Positions 20,706 to 26,908 of a stretch of 27,912 bases of DNA are shown one piece after another. The stretch is from a virus. Location: positions 1 to 27,912 of the IMG/VR virus record IMGVR_UViG_3300034061_003912; one strand, given 5' to 3'. A program made the position numbers and the translations under genes. Under the pieces are notes generated by a model. The model was not told the DNA's origin and searched no databases. It was given only the letters and a program-made list of their open reading frames with translations. Within the stretch, counting starts at the first letter, position 1. Each line of letters opens with the position of its first letter.

Positions 20706-20998
20706 TGGCAACCTATAACGTTACCCTTCAATCTCCCAATGGTACTGAAACTACTATTCAGTGTCCCGATGATCAATACATTCTTGAATCTGCTGAAGAG
20801 GCAGGAGTAGATCTCCCTTCTTCATGTAAAGCTGGTGCTTGCTCTGCTTGTGCTGGTAAACTGATTAGCGGCACCGTGGATAACGAGGAGCAATCGTTCC
20901 TTGATGATGACCAGATTGCTGAAGGTTGGGTACTCACTTGTGTGGCATATCCTACTAGCGATTGTGTAATCCTTACCGAACAAGAAGAAAATCTGTGA
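20705..20998 (+). CDS. petF: Plant-type [2Fe-2S] ferredoxin
   Basis: A 97-aa ferredoxin that carries electrons from photosystem I. All four cluster ligands are present: C41, C46, C49 (CKAGACSAC) and C79 (LTCVAYP). Length equals host PetF. In cyanophages ferredoxin is thought to feed bilin reductases or redirect photosynthetic electrons; here it is flanked by two hli genes. The stop overlaps the next start (GTGA). Confidence 0.95.
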   Translation: MATYNVTLQSPNGTETTIQCPDDQYILESAEEAGVDLPSSCKAGACSACAGKLISGTVDNEEQSFLDDDQIAEGWVLTCVAYPTSDCVILTEQEENL

Positions 20999-21207
20999 GT
21001 GCTAATATGTTAGGGCAATTTAACCTTGCCCTTCAGGAGTTGGTTGATAGTGGTGCTTGGGATCAAGATGTAGAACTAGAAGTCAAGATTGCAGGCACTC
21101 TTAAAAATGATAAGTTTATCGTTATTAAACCCATAAAAGAAAAAATGGTTTGTAATCCAAACCCAGAACTTAAACAACAACACCCTTATCAAGGAGAAAC
21201 AAAATGA
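20995..21207 (+). CDS. Small protein between petF and hli, 70 aa
   Basis: Start GTG 20995 overlaps the petF stop by four bases; ATG 21007 is the alternative (66 aa). The sequence [20 protein letters not shown] is helical, then [20 protein letters not shown] looks like beta strands, with a polar tail. No family is recognised. Coupled on both sides (its stop overlaps the hli start by ATGA), so it belongs to the photosynthesis module. Confidence 0.7.
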   Translation: MSANMLGQFNLALQELVDSGAWDQDVELEVKIAGTLKNDKFIVIKPIKEKMVCNPNPELKQQHPYQGETK

Positions 21208-21323
21208 AATTTGGTTTTACCCCCGAGGCAGAGATTCTCAACGCACGGTTTGCAATGATTGGATTTGTTGCTGCTGTTGGATCCTATCTAACTACAGGAC
21301 AAATTATCCCTGGTATTTTTTAA
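21204..21323 (+). CDS. hli: Short high-light-inducible protein
   Basis: A 39-aa Hli: FTPEAEILNARFAMIGFVAA (5-24) carries the ExxNxRxAM pigment-binding helix, and SYLTTGQIIPGIF ends it. AAGGAG (21191-21196) is a strong ribosome binding site. Second hli in the module; the short form lacks the N-terminal extension of the gene at 20402. Confidence 0.9.
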   Translation: MKFGFTPEAEILNARFAMIGFVAAVGSYLTTGQIIPGIF

Positions 21324-21363
21324 AAGATATGGTATAATTTTTTTATATCATACTATAATTTAA

Positions 21364-21885
21364 ATGAAACTTCCTTCTTTATATGAATTTGAAATTAATG
21401 AAGAATCTATAAATTTTTTATTAGATAAATTAGATTATTATAAAAAAAATTCCATTTATTGGAGGAATGAAGACGATTATTCACCAGAAAATAAAGTTGT
21501 TACTACTAATGGAGATCACACTGATAATTTATTAGATTTTGATGATGAAGATTTTATTTTCTTTTTAAATTCTATAAAACAAGATTTTGAAAAAAAATTC
21601 GAACAAAAGTTTGAATTGTTTTGGTCTCATATCATACATTATTTTCCTGGTGGATATCAAAAATTTCACAAACATGATCATAATGAAGATTATGGATTTT
21701 TAATTTATTTGAATGATTGTGAAGGTGGAGAAACCGTATTTGTTTTAAATGAGAAAAGAAAAACAATAAGATCAATTACTCCAAAAAAAGGAAAAGGAGT
21801 TTTTTTTCTTGCCTCATTAGGTCATTATGGTGATATATGTAAAACTGAAAAAAAAGTTTTATTTTGTGGATTAACTTTAAAATAA
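21364..21885 (+). CDS. 2OG-Fe(II) oxygenase-like protein
   Basis: A 173-aa protein with P4H-like layout: YFPGGYQKFHKHDHNEDYGF (93-112), IYLNDCEGGETVFV, and KGKGVFFLASLGHYG giving a distal H154. The metal pair is less clear than in the other three copies: H102/H104/H106 crowd together, with D105, E108 or D109 as the acid. A Lys (163/164) may take the place of Arg for 2-oxoglutarate. It may be an active dioxygenase or a diverged binder. Stands between hli and the peroxiredoxin gene with AT-rich spacers. Confidence 0.65.
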   Translation: MKLPSLYEFEINEESINFLLDKLDYYKKNSIYWRNEDDYSPENKVVTTNGDHTDNLLDFDDEDFIFFLNSIKQDFEKKFEQKFELFWSHIIHYFPGGYQKFHKHDHNEDYGFLIYLNDCEGGETVFVLNEKRKTIRSITPKKGKGVFFLASLGHYGDICKTEKKVLFCGLTLK

Positions 21886-21907
21886 TAATAAAAATATGGA
21901 GGTAAAA

Positions 21908-22435
21908 ATGCGTAAAGAAGGATATCAAGTACCTGAAGTTCAATTTTTATTCAGGGAAAATGGGGAGTTTGTAAATCGCACATCATCAGAACTTTTTAAT
22001 GGAAAGCGTGTGGTCATTTTTAGTTTGCCTGGTGCTTTCACTCCTACTTGCAGTGCCTATCAGTTACCTGGATTTGAAGAGAGATATGACGACTTTATTG
22101 GTCTTGGCATCGACGATATTTACTGCATCTCTGTTAATGATGGGTTTGTAATGAACGCCTGGGCTAAAGACCAGAACATTGAGAAAGTAACTCTCATTCC
22201 AGATGGAAATGCATATTTTACACGCTCCATGGGAATGCTTGTTAATAAGTCTAATCTTGGTTTTGGCAATCGTTCTTGGCGTTATGCTGCTGTTGTAGAT
22301 AACGGAATCGTTGAAAAACTTTTTGTTGAAGATGGTTTACGTGATAATTCTGATGTTGACCCATATGAAGAAACAACTCCAGATAAAGTTCTTGAATATG
22401 TTTCAGAAAATGTAAAAGTACCTGCTACTGTTTGA
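21908..22435 (+). CDS. Peroxiredoxin (Prx5/AhpE-type redoxin)
   Basis: A 175-aa thioredoxin-fold peroxidase. PGAFTPTCSAYQLPGF (41-56) matches the Prx5 group PGAFTPTCS motif with peroxidatic C48; Arg in GNRSWRYAAVVDNG (about 119-132) completes the active site. The single other conserved-looking Cys is at about 73, so reduction probably uses host thioredoxin, glutaredoxin or glutathione. Start ATG 21908 is set by GGAGG at 21898-21902. With Dps, Hli and ferredoxin it forms a set for handling photo-oxidative stress. A terminator follows. Confidence 0.88.
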   Translation: MRKEGYQVPEVQFLFRENGEFVNRTSSELFNGKRVVIFSLPGAFTPTCSAYQLPGFEERYDDFIGLGIDDIYCISVNDGFVMNAWAKDQNIEKVTLIPDGNAYFTRSMGMLVNKSNLGFGNRSWRYAAVVDNGIVEKLFVEDGLRDNSDVDPYEETTPDKVLEYVSENVKVPATV

Positions 22436-22457
22436 AACAATAAGTAATAATATCTTA

Positions 22458-22488
22458 CTCTGTTGCTAAATAAGCAGCAGAGTTTTTT
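22458..22488 (+). terminator. Intrinsic terminator after peroxiredoxin
   Basis: A 10-bp stem with one G-T pair (22458-22467 with 22473-22482), 5-base loop and six T's. The loop region starts TTGCTA and TAGTAT follows the T tract, but at 19-base spacing, so it is at most a weak member of the terminator-promoter set. Confidence 0.9.
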
Positions 22489-22494
22489 AGTATT

Positions 22495-22659
22495 ATGCCA
22501 CGTTGTCAACTGACTAAAGAAATTATTAAATGTGAAGTTCTTAAAATGAAAAGGGATTTGGATAATGAATGGATGAATAAAACTGGATATGATCCAAAAT
22601 GGTTAGCACACCAATACCTTAATAAGGTATTGGATAAGATTGAAGAATACTCATATTAA
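22495..22659 (+). CDS. Small basic protein, 54 aa, unknown
   Basis: MPRCQLTKEIIKCEVLKMKR at the start, then DLDNEWMNKTGYDPKWLAHQ and a helical end. Likely all-alpha and soluble. No family recognised. It begins just seven bases after the terminator T tract and ends at the late promoter before the C39-like gene. Confidence 0.7.
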   Translation: MPRCQLTKEIIKCEVLKMKRDLDNEWMNKTGYDPKWLAHQYLNKVLDKIEEYSY

Positions 22660-22665
22660 TAAATA
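22658..22665 (+). promoter_or_regulatory. T4-like late promoter
   Basis: AATAAATA overlaps the stop of the 54-aa gene and stands 25 bases before ATG 22691, which has the strong ribosome binding site GGGAGAAAGG. It would drive the peptidase/lysozyme run as late genes. Confidence 0.6.
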
Positions 22666-22690
22666 CTTTAGTTGCATTCGGGAGAAAGGC

Positions 22691-23362
22691 ATGACATTAG
22701 ATCTTCATAATTTTTTCAAATATTATGATGATGGTAATGCGAACCATGTGGCAGCGGTTCAGTGGTTGGAAGATAATCTTCCTGCTCAATTTCTTGATGA
22801 TTCGGAAACAGAATGGATTGGAATTTTTAGAACTAAACCTCCTACACCAGAAGTTCTAGCAGTTCCATATTTCAATCAAGTAGACAACTACAGAGATGCA
22901 CATAGAACTTGTAACAGTTCATCGTGCGCTATGTGCCTTGCTTTCCTCAAGCCAGGAAGCATCAAAGGCGACGATGAATATGTTAAAAAAGTATTTGCGA
23001 TTGGTGATACGACCGATCACGCAGTTCAAACTAAAGTGCTTGCTGGATATGGCGTAAAGTCACACTTCAGTTATAATCTTTCTTTTGCTGATGTTGATAA
23101 GAGCCTTGATATGGGAAAACCAGTTGTTATTGGTATTCTGCATCGCGGTTCTTTATCTAACCCTACTGGTGGGCACATGTGTGTAGTCATCGGTAAAACA
23201 CCAGATGGTAAAGGATACTATGTAAATGATCCATATGGTTCTCTGAATGATAACTATACTGGTCCTGTAACTAACGGTAAGAAAACCATTTACACCAAAG
23301 CAGTTCTTAAGCATCGTTGGTGTCCAGGAGGTAATGATGGCTGGGGAAGAATCTTCGACTAG
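22691..23362 (+). CDS. C39-like cysteine peptidase with shared N-terminal module
   Basis: A 223-aa protein in two parts. Residues 3-47 (DLHNFFKYYDDGNANHVAAV, then QWLEDNLP) are nearly identical in pattern to residues 4-47 of the lysozyme at 23461. Residues 55-223 fit the papain-like Peptidase_C39_2 group: VPYFNQVDNYRDAHRTCNSS with probable catalytic C79 (SSSCAMC), H162 (GGHMCVVIG) and D180 (VNDPYG). No signal peptide. C39-like domains cut peptide bonds; in a phage they may process virion proteins or cut peptidoglycan cross-links. Behind a late promoter. Confidence 0.78.
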   Translation: MTLDLHNFFKYYDDGNANHVAAVQWLEDNLPAQFLDDSETEWIGIFRTKPPTPEVLAVPYFNQVDNYRDAHRTCNSSSCAMCLAFLKPGSIKGDDEYVKKVFAIGDTTDHAVQTKVLAGYGVKSHFSYNLSFADVDKSLDMGKPVVIGILHRGSLSNPTGGHMCVVIGKTPDGKGYYVNDPYGSLNDNYTGPVTNGKKTIYTKAVLKHRWCPGGNDGWGRIFD

Positions 23363-23474
23363 ATTTAAAGCAAAGATGCTTAAAGTCATCAAAGAACTTA
23401 CAAATAATGGAAAGCATGTTGAAGCAAACGAACTCTATCTAAAATACTTTGGAGGTAAAAATGGCAAGAATTGA
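23334..23474 (+). CDS. Small basic ORF overlapping both neighbours
   Basis: 46 aa from ATG 23334 (or ATG 23337), placed after GGAGG at 23327-23331. It overlaps the end of the C39-like gene by 29 bases and the start of the lysozyme gene by 14. The sequence MLKVIKELTNNGKHVEANEL is a convincing amphipathic helix, and it fills the only gap between the two genes. No family recognised. The ribosome binding site and gap filling argue that it is real. Confidence 0.55.
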   Translation: MMAGEESSTRFKAKMLKVIKELTNNGKHVEANELYLKYFGGKNGKN

Positions 23475-24156
23475 TCTGCATAACTTTTTTAAATTCTATG
23501 ATGAGAAGAACCCTAACCACGTGAAAGCAGTTCAGTGGTTAGAAGATAATTTACCAGTCAAATATCTTGAAGATAATATTGATTGGGCGGAGATTTATAG
23601 AGGAAAAAAGGGTAATGCTGCAGCAGCATCTACATCAGATTCTGCTTCTGCTCCTGCAGCATCTTCTTCACCTGCACCTGTGGGTGGTGATGATGTTCCG
23701 CAAATGGGCATCAAATTAATCAAGGAGTTTGAAGGATGTCATTTAAATGCATATCCTGATCCTCTTACTGGAGGACTTCCAATCACAATCGGTTGGGGAT
23801 CTACTAGAGATAAGAATGGACAACCATTCCAAATGGGTGATTCAATTACTCAATCTGAAGCAGATGAATTGCTAATTACCCAGTGTAAGAACCAGTTTCT
23901 TCCTGCACTTCGTAAAATTCCACATTGGGGAGAAATGTCTGATGGAAAAAGAGGCGCTTTGCTCAGCTTTGCTTATAATCTTGGCGCTGGTTTCTACGGT
24001 GGCGATAACTTTAATACTATTACTAAACGCTTGAAGAATAAAGAATGGGATTTAGTTCCCGATGCGCTTTATCTTTATCGTAATCCTGGTTCAAATGTAG
24101 AAGCAGGACTTGCTCGTAGAAGAAAGGCAGAAGGTGAAGCTTGGAAAAAAGGTTAA
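23461..24156 (+). CDS. GH24 lysozyme with shared N-terminal module
   Basis: A 231-aa protein: residues 4-47 are the module shared with the C39-like peptidase, 50-77 an Ala/Ser/Pro linker, and 80-231 a GH24 (T4-type) lysozyme domain. Catalytic residues are E91, D100 and T109 in the pattern FEG-x-HLNAYPDPLTGG...ITIGWGS; LSFAYNLG and GLARRRKAE are later family motifs. It hydrolyses peptidoglycan. No signal peptide, so it needs a holin or acts from the virion. GGAGG precedes ATG 23461. Followed by a holin-like gene. Confidence 0.88.
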   Translation: MARIDLHNFFKFYDEKNPNHVKAVQWLEDNLPVKYLEDNIDWAEIYRGKKGNAAAASTSDSASAPAASSSPAPVGGDDVPQMGIKLIKEFEGCHLNAYPDPLTGGLPITIGWGSTRDKNGQPFQMGDSITQSEADELLITQCKNQFLPALRKIPHWGEMSDGKRGALLSFAYNLGAGFYGGDNFNTITKRLKNKEWDLVPDALYLYRNPGSNVEAGLARRRKAEGEAWKKG

Positions 24157-24174
24157 CCTTACAAACTCACTAAA

Positions 24175-24600
24175 ATGGACCCTCAAAAGAAAAGAGAAGC
24201 TTGTATGAGCCAAATTATTCGTATTGCGATTTTGGGTTGGTCTGCCGCACTTCTTACGGCAAGTTATGCTGGGGCTCTTGCTAAAATGGACCCAACGTTT
24301 ATAGCAACAGTATTCACTGCATCTGCCGCAACATTTGGAATTAATACTATGAAGAAAGGTGGAGATGATGATGACGAAAAAAAGTCTGAAGCAAAAAGAG
24401 AGGAGTTTGTAGAAACACCTCCAACTACTTCTTCTGAAGTAGTAGTAGAACCAGTAGTGGGTGCGGTAGTTGAAGAAACAACTGCTGAAGAACCATTGGT
24501 TCAAACTGGTTATAAAGAAGAAACTTCTCTTGAAGAAAGAGTTGAAGCTTTAGAAGCAAAAGTCGATGAAGAAAAACCCTATTCAAGAGGAGATCTCTAA
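24175..24600 (+). CDS. Holin-like membrane protein, 141 aa
   Basis: Two hydrophobic spans (about residues 13-36 and 40-59) are followed by a long acidic tail with a short coiled coil near the end (SLEERVEALEAKVDEE). Size and the position right after a lysozyme gene suit a holin, which makes the membrane pore for lysis. The long acidic tail is unusual for one. ATG 24175 is used; ATG 24205 would shorten the N-terminus by ten residues. Its stop overlaps the next start (TAATG). Confidence 0.6.
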   Translation: MDPQKKREACMSQIIRIAILGWSAALLTASYAGALAKMDPTFIATVFTASAATFGINTMKKGGDDDDEKKSEAKREEFVETPPTTSSEVVVEPVVGAVVEETTAEEPLVQTGYKEETSLEERVEALEAKVDEEKPYSRGDL

Positions 24601-24707
24601 TGGCAAAATCTGCTAACAAAGGTAAAAAAGGATCTGCTAATAATAAGAAGCAAAACTCTGGTAATGCAACTGCTAAAAAGGCAAAAAATGGGGGTAAGAA
24701 AAAGTAA
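24600..24707 (+). CDS. Very basic 35-aa peptide
   Basis: Consists almost only of Lys, Asn, Ala, Gly and Ser (MAKSANKGKKGSANNKKQNS and a KK-rich end). Overlaps both neighbours by one base in the TAATG style, which supports translation. Low-complexity and strongly positive, so nucleic-acid binding or charge pairing with the acidic tail of the preceding protein is conceivable (inference). Confidence 0.6.
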   Translation: MAKSANKGKKGSANNKKQNSGNATAKKAKNGGKKK

Positions 24708-24880
24708 TGTTACTAGAAATTTTAATTGCTGGTAATGTTATGATAGGACCAAATTTATGCCAAGTTGATTATATGCATAATGGACAACTTTATACTGCTG
24801 AATACAAATGCCACGAGAATGGAACACTCCAAAGAGGGAGTGTTGGAATGCCCCAATCCACAAAATACTCCAAGCAATAG
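24707..24880 (+). CDS. Small protein, 57 aa, unknown
   Basis: Starts MLLEILIAGNVMIGPNLCQV with a weakly hydrophobic end, then two Cys residues (C18, C35) in a beta-like core. TAATG junction with the previous gene. Its last 73 bases overlap the next gene in another frame, which is long for a real overlap, so one of the two starts may be wrong. Confidence 0.55.
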   Translation: MLLEILIAGNVMIGPNLCQVDYMHNGQLYTAEYKCHENGTLQRGSVGMPQSTKYSKQ

Positions 24881-25008
24881 ATAATCACACTCGTCTTCAT
24901 ATGGAGACGGGTGATTTTTGGCATGAAGAACAGGCCCAGATCTTGAGAAAGTATGTGAAAGATTTGAAAGTCTGGATTCACAAACAAGAAGGATGGTGGG
25001 ATGAATGA
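24808..25008 (+). CDS. Small His/Trp-rich protein, 66 aa
   Basis: MPREWNTPKRECWNAPIHKI then helices with HTRLHMETGDFWHEEQAQ. Trp- and His-rich, soluble, likely all-alpha; metal binding is possible from the His spacing. It looks like a conserved cyanophage small protein but no function is known. Stop overlaps the next start (ATGA). Confidence 0.7.
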   Translation: MPREWNTPKRECWNAPIHKILQAIDNHTRLHMETGDFWHEEQAQILRKYVKDLKVWIHKQEGWWDE

Positions 25009-25751
25009 AAAAAATCCTAACAGCAATCGGTTTATCACTAACCTTATCATTTCCAGCAATTGCTGCATCACTTGAACCCAAACAACCAACAGTAAGACCT
25101 TACAGTTTAGAGGCAATGGGTTGTATGATACTTTTGGAATGTACCGAAGGTATTGAAAAATTATCAGAAGAATCGGAATTCTTAAAAAATCAAGACTTTG
25201 ATCCATTTAGAGAAGAAATTGTAAGGATAGTAACTTCTCTTAATAAACTAGAAGTTCCTGTTTACGTCGCACCAGAGAGATATTTTACTCCAAGAACGGT
25301 AGGGTTATATAAACCAAACTATAATCGTTTCTTTATTAATGAAACTCTTCTCAAAGATCCAAGAGAATTTTTAGGAACACTTCGTCACGAAGGTTGGCAT
25401 GTTGTTCAGGATTGTATGGGTGGTGGATTAAAAACATCTTTCATGGCACAAGTTCATCAGGATAGTGAAATTCCTGCTTGGATAATGAAGCAAACAAGAC
25501 TTACTTATGAATCAATGATGCAAAGTCGTGCTGTTCCTTGGGAAGCAGATGCAAACTGGGCAGAGGAACAGTTAAATCAAACTGCAAGACATCTTGAGAT
25601 GTGTGTTCAAGGTCCATTGTGGGATCAAATTCGTCCTACACCAATGACTATGGATTGGTTAATTGGATGTGGATTTATGAAACCACAAGAAGGAAAGTAT
25701 CCATATTATCCAAATAAAAAAGCACAGTATTGCACTGAAGGTAAGTATTGA
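25005..25751 (+). CDS. Secreted HExxH metalloprotease-like protein
   Basis: A 248-aa protein with signal peptide 1-20 (cleavage near AIA/A). LGTLRHEGWHVVQD holds the zinc motif H128-E-G-W-H132, and WEADANWAEEQ (about 179-189) could give the third, glutamate ligand as in gluzincins. Several Cys residues suit a periplasmic, disulfide-bonded protein. A likely role is cutting a periplasmic or cell-wall protein during infection or lysis (inference). It is flanked by small membrane proteins in a tightly coupled run. Confidence 0.75.
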   Translation: MKKILTAIGLSLTLSFPAIAASLEPKQPTVRPYSLEAMGCMILLECTEGIEKLSEESEFLKNQDFDPFREEIVRIVTSLNKLEVPVYVAPERYFTPRTVGLYKPNYNRFFINETLLKDPREFLGTLRHEGWHVVQDCMGGGLKTSFMAQVHQDSEIPAWIMKQTRLTYESMMQSRAVPWEADANWAEEQLNQTARHLEMCVQGPLWDQIRPTPMTMDWLIGCGFMKPQEGKYPYYPNKKAQYCTEGKY

Positions 25752-25903
25752 TGTCTGAGTTTCCTTGGGGTGTTGTAATAATTTTATCTTGCGGACTTGC
25801 CTTTACCGCATACATCATTTACTACATACTAAAATTAGCAAACGAGGAGATGAAAAATGAAACATCTGAGTCTAATTCTATCAATCACAAGTCTGGGCAT
25901 TAG
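25751..25903 (+). CDS. Small membrane protein, 50 aa
   Basis: One hydrophobic span (about residues 7-29, VVIILSCGLAFTAYIIYYIL) and a polar tail. It starts one base inside the preceding stop (TGATG) and overlaps the next gene by 47 bases in another frame. The overlap of a small anchored protein with a downstream membrane protein is reminiscent of nested spanin pairs, but no lipobox is seen. Confidence 0.6.
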   Translation: MSEFPWGVVIILSCGLAFTAYIIYYILKLANEEMKNETSESNSINHKSGH

Positions 25904-26069
25904 TGCTGCTATTGGTGTAGGTGCTTATATCACCTACCAGAAAGCGCAAAAGATTTTAGATAATCCAGAAGCATTTGTTGGTGCTGTTGCAGAGAAGCAG
26001 GTTAACAAAGCATTTGAGAAACTACCTATCCCTAAACTAAATAATGGGAGTATTAAGTTTCCTTTCTAA
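25857..26069 (+). CDS. Membrane-anchored small protein, 70 aa
   Basis: A hydrophobic N-terminus (about residues 3-27, SLILSITSLGISAAIGVGAY) acts as signal anchor; the rest is a helix (QKAQKILDNPEAFVGAVAEK) and a Pro/Lys end. GAGGAG at about 25845-25850 is a good ribosome binding site. Stop overlaps the nuclease start (TAATG). Unknown role. Confidence 0.7.
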   Translation: MKHLSLILSITSLGISAAIGVGAYITYQKAQKILDNPEAFVGAVAEKQVNKAFEKLPIPKLNNGSIKFPF

Positions 26070-26482
26070 TGTCAAACCAAGATCCATACATATATCGTAT
26101 TCGCTCAATCCATAAGGTAGTCGATGGAGACACTATTGACGCTGATATTGATTTGGGGTTCGATATATCTCTTACTAAACGGATTCGCCTTGCTGGTATT
26201 GATACCCCAGAAAGCCGAACATCTGACGCGAACGAAAAGAAATACGGACTTGAATCAAAAGATTGGTTGAAGAAGCGTTGTGAGAATGCAAAAGACATTC
26301 TTATCAAGACCGAACTTCCAGATTCCACAGAGAAATATGGAAGAATTATAGGACACTTGTTTATCAATGGCGAAGAGACTTCTCTGAATAATCAGATGAT
26401 TGTTGAAGGATATGCTTGGAATTATGATGGTGGAACAAAGAAAAAGAACTTTGATGAACTTCTAGCAAAAAGGAAAAAGTGA
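26069..26482 (+). CDS. Thermonuclease (SNase-like)
   Basis: A 137-aa staphylococcal-nuclease-fold protein: VVDGDTIDADIDLGF (17-31) with the Ca-binding Asp residues, RLAGIDTPE (40-48) giving R40 and E48, and KYGRIIG (89-95) giving R92, so the full Arg-Glu-Arg active site is present. It degrades DNA and RNA. No signal peptide is present, so it acts in the cytoplasm, perhaps on host nucleic acid for reuse. GTGA junction with the next gene. Confidence 0.88.
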   Translation: MSNQDPYIYRIRSIHKVVDGDTIDADIDLGFDISLTKRIRLAGIDTPESRTSDANEKKYGLESKDWLKKRCENAKDILIKTELPDSTEKYGRIIGHLFINGEETSLNNQMIVEGYAWNYDGGTKKKNFDELLAKRKK

Positions 26483-26679
26483 TTTACTTTAATATTGTTA
26501 GACTATTCATCATTATCTGGGCTGCATTGATGATTTCTGCTGTTGAGTCTGTTGCGATTAGAACAGAAGGGCAAGTAGAACTAGAGAGTACAAGTCGTGA
26601 TGCCTATTCCAAAGTTCTCATTCTTGCAGTTGGTTCTTTTCTTGGCGATGCTGCTTTTAAGTTGAAAGGGAAAAAATAA
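26479..26679 (+). CDS. Small membrane protein, 66 aa
   Basis: GTG start overlapping the nuclease stop. Hydrophobic spans at about residues 4-25 (NIVRLFIIIWAALMISAVES) and 46-60, ending in a KLKGKK tail: probably two-pass. No family recognised. After its TAA the same frame stays open for 39 more codons (see rejected items). Confidence 0.7.
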   Translation: MIYFNIVRLFIIIWAALMISAVESVAIRTEGQVELESTSRDAYSKVLILAVGSFLGDAAFKLKGKK

Positions 26680-26773
26680 TTTGTTAGGAGACCAGCACGA
26701 AAAGGCCGCAAAAAATCTTTACAATTTGATGTTTCTTTGTTAAATAGTAAAGATTTGTTTAAGGTGTTACACA

Positions 26774-26908
26774 ATGACCACGGCACCAGCAAAGGATAAA
26801 CGTAAAGAAGAGAAGGATAATATCTTTCTAGAAATTCTTTATAACGTTGTAGTTCAATTGCCAGCAATGATTGTTGTGTGGATTATTTCTAAATTTACTT
26901 CAGATTGA
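26774..26908 (+). CDS. Small membrane protein, 44 aa
   Basis: A charged N-terminus (TTAPAKDKRKEEKDN) and one hydrophobic span (about 18-40). Last plus-strand gene; its final nine bases overlap the end of the minus-strand gene at 26900. The 94 bases before it hold no clear promoter or gene. Confidence 0.6.
   Translation: MTTAPAKDKRKEEKDNIFLEILYNVVVQLPAMIVVWIISKFTSD

Noticed and set aside
21324-21363. Two TATAAT-like boxes in the AT-rich gap before the fourth oxygenase gene
   Set aside because: No -35 box at a suitable distance; in such AT-rich sequence these are expected by chance.
26683-26799. 38-codon open frame (begins VRRPARKGRKKSLQFD) in phase with and after the TAA of the 66-aa membrane gene
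   Set aside because: Looks somewhat protein-like and could be stop read-through, but it has no start codon or ribosome site and overlaps the next gene; kept only as a note.
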